The notes under the pieces are model-generated. The model ran no database searches, had not been told where the DNA came from, and saw only the letters and a list, made by a program, of their open reading frames with translations. 64,000 nucleotides of DNA from Neurospora tetrasperma FGSC 2508 (Eukaryota > Ascomycota > Sordariomycetes > Sordariales > Sordariaceae): NCBI RefSeq assembly GCF_000213175.1, contig NW_009799179.1, positions 186,001 through 250,000 of the forward strand, in the 5' to 3' direction. A program made the translations under genes and the position numbers. Position 1 is the first letter of the stretch, and every line of letters starts with the position of its first letter. This document shows positions 10,039 through 20,108 of this stretch, one piece after another.

Positions 10039-10736
10039 GGAAATGCTGGTGGTAGCGATAGTGGAGGTGGAGGTGGAGGTAGTGGTTGTGAGTGAGCACA
10101 AGCTAAGCTTGCCTGCTTCGCAATTAGGGAGGCCACATACCTACAATAGTGTATGGAGTGATTGTTGAAGTTGGACACGATGAACAGGATAATCGATAAT
10201 CTGTTGGGTAATTCAATGCAGTTTGTGCGGAGTGGCATAACGTAGTCGGTGGTGTCCATGGATCGGGGGCTGCGAACTTAGGATGACCGATCTGAAGTGA
10301 AGAACCGACGTTCAGGCTTTGTGCGGCAGTGGATCACCATCTTGATATCAAGTGGGAGTCAGCCAGTCTCGCTAGAGGACTCAACCCCTTCTTAGAAGCT
10401 CAGTGCGTACCCGATGAAAATCTTATGGCAAGGTCTAACTCTAACCTATAAAAGTTCAGTGCCATCCATCAGCCACTAATCGAGAAGCTCATGACAATAT
10501 GCTAGGCCATATACCCCGGGTTAGACATTCGGCCTCGACACGAATGATACACCCAAAGAAACAGGTAGAAGAGCACTGACCTTGAATAGAGAGGTCCCAG
10601 ATATAACTTTGGGTAGCCAACCAAAGATTTGCCGTATTTCGTTTCTTCCCACTTTGTCTACAGCAAAATCAGCAAGCAATTCTTGCCCCCTTTCTTTGCG
10701 CCTTCTCGTTTACTCTCAGCTTGGCATCTCACAAAA
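10039..10736. other. gene-free stretch
   Basis: The GGTGGA repeat of the preceding gene continues past its stop to about 10090. The rest has no supported feature. Confidence 0.35.
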
Positions 10737-11135
10737 ATGCATCTCCAAATCTTCCTCCAAGTTCTGCTCCTAGTATCCTCCTCAACCGCCCTCTCCGCTG
10801 ACGCCTCAACCATCCCCTCTTCTTATTCCTCCTCCCCAACTTCAATTGACAAGCCGAACCTCAACCCCCGTCTCTCCTGGGACGACATCGTCAACGGCGC
10901 CAAGAGTTTGTACTCGCAAGCCATGGCCACCCCTACAAGCACCACCATCGAGGTCCCCTCAAGCACCTTAAGCACCTCGCCAACGGCAGCAACCCATGGA
11001 TATCAGGAGGAGAGCGATGGATACAATAACAACAAGGATAGTAAGGGCTGGAAAAATGGGAGCAACATCCTGGAGCGGCAGGGATTGTTAGCGGGAGCGG
11101 GGTTGGGGTTGGTTGTTTTGGGGTTGTTTGGTTGA
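10737..11135 (+). CDS. small secreted protein with GPI-like C terminus
   Basis: The protein has 132 residues from the Met that opens the signal peptide (MHLQIFLQVLLLVSSSTALS). The upstream in-frame Met at 10629 is less likely because it buries the signal. The body is Ser/Thr/Pro-rich (many NST and TST steps) with one more ordered patch, LSWDDIVNGAKSLYSQAM. The C terminus, NGSNILERQGLLAGAGLGLVVLGLFG, ends in a hydrophobic tail with no basic stop-transfer, typical of GPI-anchor signals, with a possible attachment site near the Asn-Gly-Ser. It is probably a cell-surface protein. The family is not recognised and there is no intron. Confidence 0.5.
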   Translation: MHLQIFLQVLLLVSSSTALSADASTIPSSYSSSPTSIDKPNLNPRLSWDDIVNGAKSLYSQAMATPTSTTIEVPSSTLSTSPTAATHGYQEESDGYNNNKDSKGWKNGSNILERQGLLAGAGLGLVVLGLFG

Positions 11136-11966
11136 TCAAGGCAGGATCAGATGCGATGGTTGGCGTTATTGGCGAGTTGAGTGCGGGGATGAGATCGATG
11201 ATATGGAGGAGAGTTTGGCAATTGGACATGATGGGATCTGGGTTCGTGGATGGATTATGGTGTTAGCGCTAGAGTATGTTAGAACGAGGGATGAATGGCG
11301 AGGAGTGAAGAATCGAGTCACCTTTTCTGTCTGTGTTCCTATTGTCGCAGAGGTAGTGTTCTGCAACGAAAATTAGCGTACCAGCGCGTATGTGCGGCTC
11401 GTTGGAGGTTGGTCGTGAACAATAAGCTTTGTTGGTGAAAGGCGGTGGTCTATGGGACCCAGCGTCAGCCATGGCATCAGTGTGAAGCGTTGAAACAAGC
11501 CCCTGTTGGTTCGATGAACGGTTGGATGGATAGCCGAAAATAGCATATGAAGCACCAACCGGCCCTGATGGTTCAATGACTTGGAGGTCAGGACGACTTG
11601 TGTCGAGAAGGTTAATACGTTGCGGCGCTAGGAGGAACCTACTGCCATCGCAAAACATTGTCGAGCTTGTTATTCTCTTTCATATTTCACATTTCGTATA
11701 CTTTTGCCGCGCGCTTAGCCCGTTGTTCTTGATTGTTCCTGTTCGAGTGTTAGCATTGTAGTTCCACTCTCCCATTCAACAGTCTAAGTCCAGCCATGTT
11801 ATAAGCAGGAGTGCACTCCTCAGAAGGGGTTTGTCTCGAGAGCTGCATAAAATCATGCCTCAAGTCCTTGCCTTTTGTAGAACAGCAGATTTCACCCAAC
11901 AAGGGAAGAACGCAATCGTTTCAGTCCCTGACAAACCATCGGAAAACATCCCATCGACACCTGGCA
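11136..11966. other. gene-poor stretch
   Basis: A 129-codon minus-strand frame (11269-11658) begins with a plausible-looking MFCDGSRFLLAPQRINLLD but has no signal, domain or intron support and is left uncalled. The end of the stretch is the leader of the next gene. Confidence 0.3.
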
Positions 11967-12620
11967 ATGCGCTTCGTTCTTCTCCTCTCCTTGTTGGCAT
12001 CTGGCCTTCCCGGCCTGCCTTTTGGCGCCGCCACTCCGCTTCCATTCACCAGTTCCTTGAGCCTGAAGGAGCGCACCTCGAAATCCCTGCACCCGAAACA
12101 AGAGTTCCCAAGCACGATCTCAAGTCTAATGTCAAGAACCACGGTTCATGCTCCATCTTCCAAAAGCCCTTCCACAGCTCCATTGCCGAACACGGTCAAG
12201 AGATCAAAGGATACGCCCCTCCCGACAAGAAGACAGCAAAAAGGTTCAGCCGTCGAAGCGAAATCCTCGATCGCGCCAGACGAAGAGCCAAGGGCATGGT
12301 ACAGCCTCAGCAGCCGAAGTGCTGATGTCGACAATGTCGATTCCCACCTGACCACACGCGCCAGCACTCCCGATTCAGCCAAGGACCCTGACTACAACAA
12401 AACGAACGGGTACTGGGTGCCTATGGAACCCGTGTATTATGTCCTTATGGGCATGGGTATCGTTCTTGCTATACACCTTGTCTATCTCCTTGTGCGGTGT
12501 CTTGTCGGTGGGAAGGATACTGTCAAGTATCTGAAAACGTGGCAGGGGACGGTAAAGAAGCATTGGGCAAGAAAGGCTGAGAGGAGGACGGCGAAAAACG
12601 AAGTGGTGGCTCCAGCTTAA
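11967..12620 (+). CDS. type I membrane protein, Ser/Thr-rich ectodomain, basic cytosolic tail
   Basis: The protein has 217 residues starting at MRFVLLLSLLASGLPGLPFG, a clear signal peptide; a longer in-frame start at 11811 only adds a polar leader. The ectodomain is rich in Ser, Thr and Pro with dibasic steps (VKRSKD, PTRRQQK). A short aromatic patch NGYWVPMEPVYY precedes the membrane segment VLMGMGIVLAIHLVYLLVRC (about residues 157-176). The tail is basic with coiled-coil-like spacing (KHWARKAERRTAKNE). It is similar in plan to the minus-strand array at 2-7.6 kb but longer. The function is unknown. Confidence 0.55.
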   Translation: MRFVLLLSLLASGLPGLPFGAATPLPFTSSLSLKERTSKSLHPKQEFPSTISSLMSRTTVHAPSSKSPSTAPLPNTVKRSKDTPLPTRRQQKGSAVEAKSSIAPDEEPRAWYSLSSRSADVDNVDSHLTTRASTPDSAKDPDYNKTNGYWVPMEPVYYVLMGMGIVLAIHLVYLLVRCLVGGKDTVKYLKTWQGTVKKHWARKAERRTAKNEVVAPA

Positions 12621-13693
12621 GGTGCAAAGGATCAAGCGGTGCAGGACATGCGTGGGTTTTCACTTGGATATGGTTTGTTTGTCGTTTACCGGGGGATATG
12701 GATCATCTGGTATGATTGCCACCGGGCTGAGTCTCGTCTGAGGCTAGTGGTGTTGGATCTTGGAGCAGTAACGTATACAACGCGGTCTTGGTAGAGAATG
12801 AAGATGATTGTGAAGCGGAGACGTGGCTGGATGGGCCATGATATGTGATTCATGACTGCACTACAACTACTTGGGTCAGCACTGTGATTTCCTCCATGAC
12901 ATCGTGGTCCTTGGTAAGCGAAGAGAAGATTGATTGTACACTGAATTCCCACGACCAAAGTTTCTCTAGGAAGCGTAAAAAACTGTCCTCGTCCAACAAG
13001 AACCTAACCCCCGCGCGTTGGCAAGACGTCCACGTGAGATTTGCAGCCCGGTGCCGGAGCCAGAGCTTGGTAATAGAATTGCTGTCAAGGAGTGCGCTCA
13101 AAGAGCGACGGAGAAGGGACTTGCGCATAGGGAACCTTCGACCGGTGGGATTGAACATGGACATCTGGATTGCCGTCGGGGTGTTCTGCGCCGTCTTTGT
13201 TCTGTTGGGCGCTGGCGGGCTGCTGGCGAAGCAGAGCGCGAAGCCGTCGTGGGAGGGTCAATAATGGAGTTGAATTAACGGCCGATCCATGGAGGGGATT
13301 TTGATGGAGGGAGAAGAAGAAAAGCCAAAGAGAGGGTAAAGGAGGAGATCTGTCGTTGGGAGGTTGAAACGTCGATTGATGACAAAGAATGCAGCTGGCC
13401 TGTGCGCTACCTCTAGTGCAGGCCACCCGACCAACTGCAGACAACTGGACTCATTAATGCAAGATGGAAGTACCTCTAGGCAGATTTAGGTAGGGAACTA
13501 ACTATCAATGCAATAACACTTTCACAGATTCTCAAGAGTAGAACTGTTAACAGCTTGGTAAGGGTTGCAGCGCTGCCTATGACAACCACTATTAGTACCT
13601 AAACTACTGCCGGCACCCTTGCCTTTCTGATTTGCACATAGTCAAGTTGAGAAATATGGGGGAAAAAAGCCAAAAAGAGAAAAGGAAGTGGCA
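12621..13693. other. gene-poor stretch with a possible 35-residue membrane microprotein
   Basis: At 13157-13264 (plus) a 35-codon frame starts MDIWIAVGVFCAVFVLLGAG and ends with a short polar tail. It would be a single-pass microprotein, or it may be the end of a longer open frame from 12845. The remainder has no supported feature. Confidence 0.25.
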
Positions 13694-13767
13694 TGGCTGG
13701 TAACGGACTCGAGCCGTTGTCACGCAGATTTACCACGCCGGGAATGTTACCATTACACCAACCGGCC
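13694..13767 (-). tRNA. tRNA-like Pol III unit, isotype undetermined
   Basis: The unit is 74 nt, a normal tRNA length. The acceptor pairs 6 of 7 (GGCCGGT with ACCAGCC), the D-arm stem is GTGT/ACAT with A-box TGGTGTAATGG, the T arm is perfect AACGG/CCGTT with B-box GGCTCGAGTCC, and T-rich runs follow. The anticodon arm does not fold in any register I tried, so no anticodon can be assigned. It is either a degenerate tRNA, a tRNA pseudogene, or a tRNA-like RNA related to the units at 56.5 and 61 kb. Confidence 0.45.
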
Positions 13768-14720
13768 ACACCACGGGAGAAGGGTCAACTGAAGGACCTT
13801 ATAGACCCAAGGAGGCGAAGATAGGAAGACGAGACTCACGGAGATGACGTTGGAGGAAAGGGTGGGAGACGTGGCAGGCGGGACAGGCAACAACAGCTGC
13901 ATGAGAAAGAGCCGTCAATTGCGGGCAGAGCAAGAGCAGCAGGAGGCACTGCAGTGAAGCCCGACTCCGGGCCGGTGAAAGTCCGGGGCCCTTGGGCACA
14001 TTCACTGCGCTGGGTTCCGATCACAGTTCATCCGACACCGGCACTTCTTTCCTTGAGAATCTATTTCCTTTCAACCCACTTTTCTGTTTTGTCCACGATA
14101 TCAAGCACTTTGTCGCATTTTTCAGTCTTGAACAGAAGATGCAATACCTTCCACCATCCGATCGCATCTTTTCGCCTCCTCGACCGTCTCGACGGGATGG
14201 GCGATTCTCCAGCTTTGCGGACAACTGTCCCACCATCTCTACGCCACTGCTGCCACTTGGCCGGACCATAACATCTTGTCCAACCAAAACATTGGGGCAT
14301 GAGAGAGCTGAGGTCTCGACCCAGCAGGCTGTGAAGCCACACCAAGCTTATTGGTTCGCTGCAAGGCAACCAGCCCTCTGCCGTCAATACCACGCACCTA
14401 TTCGGACTGCCACATTCTCAGCCTGCTACATGAACACTCCAAAGTCTTCATCCAACGCGGTGCCAAACAAAGCAAGTTGTGCAGATCGTGGCCAAAACAT
14501 GGAGCCTAGAGCCATGGACCATCACGCCCACAGCTGTGACCGGCGTTACACAGCATCTCCAACTCGGATCGAGTAAGACAGTCCTAGACTTCCAAGCTTC
14601 CTTGAGATTTATACTAGTACTCCCCTCTACTGCCTCTCTCTTCACTCATCATGTCTTTGAACCCTGCATACCAAACTCTTCTGTCCCAAGCAATCAGCCT
14701 TTCACAACAAGGGCGTCACA
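13768..14720. other. gene-free stretch
   Basis: Overlapping open frames on both strands (for example 13992-14576 plus) have no domain or signal. The last few hundred bases are likely promoter for the cysteine-rich membrane gene. Confidence 0.35.
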
Positions 14721-15831
14721 ATGGCTTTGACAACAACATTCAGAACTAGCCTGCAGCTTGTCGTTTACTTGGGCTTGGTGTGGGCTTGTGGAATGGTTAC
14801 CCTCAGCACAGCTCTCACCAGTTCCTCGAATACTTACGTAGGCATATATAGCCCTATTGACAGTCCTAGTGAGTCTTGCTCCACCGATGTTCTGTCTTTT
14901 CTTTTCTAACCAGGTCAACTTAGCTGCTACGATATCTTGTCTCCTCGGAGCCATCTACACAACCTGGAATACATTAGCGATGTGCTGCCCGACACAGTAT
15001 CCAGCCTGCGAGTTCTTAACTAGGTGCGAGGGCGGTACAAAGTATGGGTACAATGGGGGCATTGACTACTGGTAGGTCCTGTCTGGCTGTTATTTGTAGA
15101 CGATGTGAACCGCTGACCCAACGTATCAATCATCTAGTGATCAAACCTACCCGGATTGTTATACCATGACCATATTTGATCATCCCAGGCCTACCAACAG
15201 TTGGGTAAATATAGGTTGTGCTTCACAATGGTCCGCCAACACCATATACCGCGAATTGGAAGCCTCGACAACTTCGACGAGCACTACACCAACCACCACA
15301 CCATCCGTATCAACCTCGGAGCCATCTCTCGCGTCGGCTGTTACCACTCCCACCAGCAACTCACCGTTTCTTACCGCCGCCCCCATAGACCCGAAGCCCT
15401 CGACTTCCAAAGCCTGGATTGCCGGACCTGTCGCCGGAGGCATTGTCGCTTTGCTTTTATTAGGGGCATTGTTCTTTTGGTGGCGCCGAAGGAAGAGCGC
15501 ACAAGAGAGGAATAACACGCCTTCGATGGCACAAACAGGAGCAGCAGGTGGATATTTCCCTGAATATGTCGGCAGTCCCCACGGGAACAACCATACCCCA
15601 CAACTACATGGCCCTTCTAGCCCTCCTGCTGCTCCATATCACCCTTCGAATAGTCCTCCACAATATAGTTCACACTCCCCTGGACCACATGATGCTTTCA
15701 ACACTTCTCCGTACAAATATCCTGCTTCCGGCACTTCCAATACGACGTCGTGGCAAGGCTCACCGAGGCCAGTGTCTGAGCTAGACTCAACGGGAAGGCA
15801 ACATCAACATACCATTGCCGAGGCTCCATGA
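14721..15831 (+). CDS. cysteine-rich type I membrane protein, three exons
   Basis: The model is exons 14721-14868, 14924-15071 and 15138-15831, giving 329 residues. Intron 1 has GTGAGT, a CTAAC branch and TTAG; intron 2 has GTAGGT and CTAG; the phases fit. The protein has an N-terminal signal (VVYLGLVWACGMVTLSTA), a Cys-rich ectodomain of eight cysteines in a pattern including AMCCPTQYPAC, CEGGTKYGYNGG, DCYTMTIFDHP and SWVNIGC, a Ser/Thr/Pro-rich stalk, a membrane segment after SKAWIAGPVAGGIVALLLLG with WWRRRK stop-transfer, and a long Pro/Ser/His-rich cytosolic tail. It resembles ascomycete surface proteins that combine a Cys-rich head, a stalk and a single membrane pass, but I cannot name it. 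A truncated paralogue and a relic lie at 17.7-19.1 kb. Confidence 0.7.
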
Positions 15832-16199
15832 GTTGACTTTGTGGAAGCAAGACCAATCAGGAACACCCCTTTGTGATGGCCAGCTCTAATACCATACATG
15901 TCTATACTATTGGGAGGAGCGAGGGTGTGGAAAATAGAGAAGAATGGCGGTCGGGCCTCATTGTCGATAGGAGCACAGACGGGAAATGTAGACGGTGAGA
16001 TGAGCTTCATATTTGGATGTTCAGCCTTTTGCGCACACAAGCTCTCATTTCCGCGACCTTCTCTTACGTCTGCGCCTCAAACGTCTTCTTTTACTCAACT
16101 TGAGAGGTGTGCCCCCCACTGATGTTTGAACACGACAACTATCCCCTCTTCACCTCTTGACTGATTGCACCGCATAGGTAGCTTCCAAGCCTACTCTAC
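15832..16199. other. short intergenic stretch between convergent genes
   Basis: This is 3' flanking sequence of the two converging genes. Nothing else is recognised. Confidence 0.35.
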
Positions 16200-16628
16200 C
16201 TAACTTGTACCTCCTGCGCCGCCGTTACCTCCTCCTCCTCCTCCTCCTCCTCCGTTATCACCACCACGACCACCATTACCCTGCCCACTTTCTCCATGTC
16301 CTCCTCCGACATGTCCTCCAGCATGCCCGCCTCCTTGTTGTCCTTCACTGTCACCTCCTCCTTGCGCGTGGCTTTGACCACCATCGTTCGAATCGACTGG
16401 GACCAGTTCGACGACTGTTGGGCGGTCGTCACGTCCCTCGCTCCTAGCATCATGTGAAATCTCACCATGGAGGGCCTCGACATCAACACCATCCCTTCCT
16501 TGTTGCTTTCTCCCCTTGTCCCTTCTCCTTCCCCACCATATCCTGAAGCCGAAGCAGAGGGCGAAGATGAGGACTACGCCCAGACTGAGCGCGATCACTT
16601 CGCCGATGTTCCACGAGCTGTTGCTCAT
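16200..16628 (-). CDS. signal-anchor membrane protein with Gly/His-rich tail
   Basis: The protein has 142 residues from MSNSSWNIGE, followed at once by a membrane segment VIALSLGVVLIFALCFGFRI and a basic flank (WWGRRRDKGRKQQGR). A polar middle section (DGVDVEALHGEIS) leads into a tail of Gly with His, Asn, Ser and Gln. An in-frame Met at 16733 would add a 35-residue polar leader. The layout parallels the gene at 9682-10038, with a Trp a few residues before a single anchor and a Gly-rich tail, although sequence identity is low outside that. The orientation is opposite. The function is unknown; the tail composition might suit extracellular matrix or low-complexity assembly, which is speculation. 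Confidence 0.5.
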   Translation of the reverse strand: MSNSSWNIGEVIALSLGVVLIFALCFGFRIWWGRRRDKGRKQQGRDGVDVEALHGEISHDARSEGRDDRPTVVELVPVDSNDGGQSHAQGGGDSEGQQGGGHAGGHVGGGHGESGQGNGGRGGDNGGGGGGGGGNGGAGGTS

Positions 16629-17710
16629 TGGAGATGGAGGCTTTTGATTTGTTGGTTTGTTGTTTTTTTGTTGTTGACTTTTTTCCCCTATGGAGATGCG
16701 GTTGCTTTTCTTCAGCTCCATTGTTAGAGTCAAACCTCCAGTCCAGCAATCATGGATGACGCTAACGTACCTATACCGGGAGTTCTCAGATCGATCTCAT
16801 CACTGGTGAAGGCAATGATTATCAGTTCATGAATCAGAGCCCATTTCAGCGCGCCCCTATTTACGGACATTTTCCTGACTGATGGGATCTTGCTCCTATA
16901 TAGAACGCCTTTGGAACCTATGGGACAATAAACAGGCCATTTTGGGTGGTCCACAGACAGCGGCCACTCTGGGACAGACGGGTAGCGGTTGGACAAGTGT
17001 CGCAAGACTTTCTCGAAGACTCGAATCTCCGCCATGGTAGGGTCGTACTCGCGTTGCCCAAACCATGTCAACCGTTGCGTGGAACGTAGGACGGACTTGT
17101 TTCAGGCGGGATGCCAGCGCATTTGGGTGATGGAAGGGGAAAGCTTCGAAGCACACGGTGGGAAAGAACGGAAACCGGAGTCAAGACTTCTTTGCTTTGA
17201 TTGAATTGTGTCACTATATCCTGGAGGTTCTCGGTCTACCTCCTTTCTTCCGTTGGGTTGTGGATTCAACGATTCTTTCGTCCAGCGCACATGAGACATT
17301 ATATCGGAGAAAAGAAGGATTCGTACCTATCCACCGGTATCATTTCCCCCTGCTCTGGGCTCTTGACGGCGCTCCTTGCTTTCCAACTGAACATTAACGC
17401 AAAAGGTCAACCTTCCACAACTTCCCTCTGTTTTTCCTTAAATGTTAATTGGTAACCTGCAACCCCCATCTCTCAACCTCAACAACTGACTCCATCTCCA
17501 GCGACCGTGCCACCGCATTTCAGTCCCATTGAGACATGGCACTCGGAGACTTGACATTCCCGTGCCCCTGAGCGGTACCTCAGACACCATAGTCTACAAA
17601 TAGAAGACCATGTGTATGTGGGCGGCAGTAAACCTCACCAGACTTAAAGACCGCACTGGATAAAGTCTCATGATATTGGGTCAGACAATCCAGTCATCTC
17701 CAACTTCACC
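16629..17710. other. gene-free stretch
   Basis: It holds the upstream region of the 16200-16628 gene and the downstream region of the paralogue at 17711. No supported gene or RNA. Confidence 0.35.
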
Positions 17711-18674
17711 TCACTCGACCTCAAAAAGAGGTGACGGTGATCGCAACTCCACAGCTTTTTCTTCTGATGGTAACTCAACTACAGGCCTAGAGGTGGCTGA
17801 CCACGGCCACGGCAGTTCAGAAACTTCGTCGGACTTGCGAGATTGCACTGGAGCTTCATGGTTGTACTCAGTTGAGACATCAGATGCCTCAATATGCTTC
17901 TTGGCTTTTTTTTGTTTCCACCAGAAAATCAGGACGCCGATAACTAAAAGGCCTACGACGGGACCGCCGGCGGCGGCTGCTATCCACGCTTTGGAACCTG
18001 GAGATGATGATTTCGTGGAGTTGGAGTTATCAGTCGGTTGTGATGCTACCCCGGAGATGGATAATCCGGGGCTTGCTGTTTTTGCTGGGCCGTCGCTAGA
18101 GGTACCATGTTGAGCGAAGGAAGTCGTTGTCGTGGAAGCCATTGGGATATCCAAGTTGCGGTAAAGTGTAAAATGGCGATCGCCAGTGACGTCTGAGCAC
18201 CCGTAACTGATCCAACTGTTGGTTGCTGAGGGATAGCTTTCGTAGATGGTTGTGGTGAGGCAGTAAGCGTTCCATCCTGTGCTGGGAGATGGGATTGATG
18301 TTAGTCACTTTGCGTCGTTGCAGGCCCAGTCCGATTTGGTCGAGGTAAGGTTCCTCTAGGTATCTATTAGGGACCTCTAGGTAGGTACCCAGTCGGTACT
18401 GCAGATATGACTGGGGGTGAAGGCTTTGGACTTGGACATACCATATATGTGATCTCCCATTTCCCATGTATTGTGTGATCCACGAGCAAGCAGTCACATT
18501 GTCAGAGTTAAACCAGACATCACCAAAAATCATGCATGTAGCAAAGGTGCTACTGACGTGAAAGGTGCTGTCGTCCAGGCACGATAACCATGATGCTATA
18601 CGACTATCCGTTAGCCTGAGCCTTCGAGATTCCTGTATCCCAAGCCGTGGTATTCTCTTGTCATCGACCGCCAC
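17711..18674 (-). pseudogene. 5'-truncated paralogue of the cysteine-rich membrane protein
   Basis: Two exons can be read, 18442-18674 and 17711-18281 (donor GTATGT, acceptor CCCAG). They give a Cys-rich segment (SCLDDSTFHVSSTFATC, TACSW), then AYCLTTTIYESYPSATNSW and YGCSD. A Ser/Thr stalk and a membrane segment SKAWIAAAAGGPVVGLLVIG with WWKQKKAKK follow. These correspond to exons 2 and 3 of the gene at 14721. The sequence before the first cysteine segment shows a CTAAC branch and TATAG acceptor like intron 1 of that gene, but no signal-peptide exon is found upstream. The region where exon 1 should be abuts another family relic. If translated from the ATG at 18674 the protein (267 residues) would lack a signal peptide. 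It is therefore probably a truncated copy, though a distant exon 1 cannot be excluded. Confidence 0.5.
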
Positions 18675-18828
18675 ATCCTAATTAGAGGTAGGTAACCACC
18701 TCTATACAAAAATTGACCAGCTTTCGTCTCTTTCTCCTCTCGTCATCCGCGGCCTCCTCGCTCAAACCCTCGCCATTTCCTGCTATCCTCCTAATCCCCC
18801 TTCATACACAATACCTGCCACCCCCATC

Positions 18829-19111
18829 ACTCGACCTCAGAAACAGCGATGGCGACCGCAGCTCCAAAGTTCTTTCTCCCGAGAATAGCCCGGAGTCGGT
18901 CTAGGGGAACACGGCGACGGCAGCTAGAGGTAAGACCTCAGTCTTGGGTCGGATTATCAGAGGCCTCAACACGCCTCTTGGCTCTCCTTCGCTTCCACCA
19001 AAAGGCTATGGCGCCAATGGCTAAAAAAGCCACGACGGGACCGGCGACGGCACCGGCTATCCAGGCTTTTGATCTTCCTGACGAATTTGAAACTCCCGCC
19101 GCCCCTGGTTG
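18829..19111 (-). pseudogene. relic 3' end of a third cysteine-rich membrane-protein copy
   Basis: DNA and protein similarity to the 17711 copy runs from its membrane segment (SKAWIAGAVAGPVVAFLAIG, then FWWKRRRAKRRVEASD) to its final GAGGTCGAGTGA. The first 57 codons (19111-18941) are open; after that the frame is lost and about 60 bases present in the paralogue are missing. The ectodomain part is absent: the relic begins directly behind, and in frame with, the TGA of the GH26 gene. This suggests a rearrangement that joined GH26 to the stalk of a membrane-protein gene. Confidence 0.6.
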
Positions 19112-20108
19112 TCATCGGAAATTCTTCAGAGACTCCTGCACCGCCTCGTTTCCCTGCCCCATCACCACCCTATAGTCGAAGCTCTTCCGCAGCTCAAACC
19201 AGCTGATACTCTTCAAGCACGGATACGCACTCAAATCATCACTCGCCAACGCCTTCAACCAGCTCTGTTTCAACGCCACATCATCCGGCTTCGTCGCCGT
19301 CTCGGGAATAACAAAGTGTTTATTATACTTTTTCGCATACGCCTCGTAGAACCCGCCATAGATGTTGCGGAAGTTGGCCGTCGTCTTGCTCGCATAGATG
19401 TCCATACCAACTATGTCGACGTACTCCGGTCCCGGCCACCACTCCTCGTACAGATCCATGGTCTTGGCGTTGTTGGGGCACCAGAACATCATGCACCCTT
19501 CAATGTCCTTGACTGCCGCGTAAACGGTTCGCCACGCTTTGACGAACTGCGTCGAGTTGCCGCGGTACGTACCCGGGCGAACGTACCAGTTCATCTCGTG
19601 CGCGAAGCGCAGCCAGACTTCGACGCCTTGGTCGGTGAATTGGCGGACGACGTTGGCGATGTCGGCCGCGATGGCAGGGGTGACTTCGTTGAAGGAGAGG
19701 CCGTTGGGCATGACGGAGGCGATGAGGGCGGCGCCGGTGCCCTTGACCTCGTCGAGGTGGCGCAGGAGTTGGTGCCCGTCGAAGCCGGAGGGAGAGTTGA
19801 TTTGCGAAAAGTAGGAGACCGTGGTGGCCTGGTGGCCGGTGGCCCGATTGATCATGGTGATGTTATCGCCGTTCTCGACGTCGGGATTCCACCCCCAGTA
19901 GATGCCGTTGCGGCCGCGCATGCCGGAGTGGTAAGGCATGTCGATGATGGAACATGGTTGCTGGTGTCGCTGTGTCAGTTTCAGGTACATCTCTTTGGTT
20001 GGGAGAAGTGTAATAACTCACCCTGGACCAGAGCAATGGATTTGTGGGGGTCCTTGCAAGTGTCACCTGACAAAGTACACTGAACAGCAATAGCAATGGG
20101 AGATACAT
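19112..20108 (-). CDS. secreted GH26-type glycanase (endo-mannanase-like)
   Basis: Exon 1 is 20022-20108 and exon 2 is 19112-19960 (or up to 19969; both acceptors keep frame), about 311 residues. The signal peptide is MYLPLLLLFSVLCQVTLA. The enzyme body has GRNGIYWGWNPDVENGDN, a catalytic acid/base motif RFAHEMNWYVRPG (Glu before Met-Asn), MMFWCPNN, and a second strand motif KHFVIPETATKP whose Glu fits the nucleophile. These match clan GH-A family 26, known for beta-1,4-mannanases, so it would cut plant or fungal mannan outside the cell. Substrate choice cannot be read from sequence. The length suits a lone catalytic domain without a carbohydrate-binding module. Directly behind its TGA, in frame, lies the membrane-segment relic described separately. 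Confidence 0.75.

Noticed and set aside
11269-11658. 129-codon minus-strand frame
   Set aside because: Plausible first residues but no domain, signal or splice support; the other strand is also partly open.
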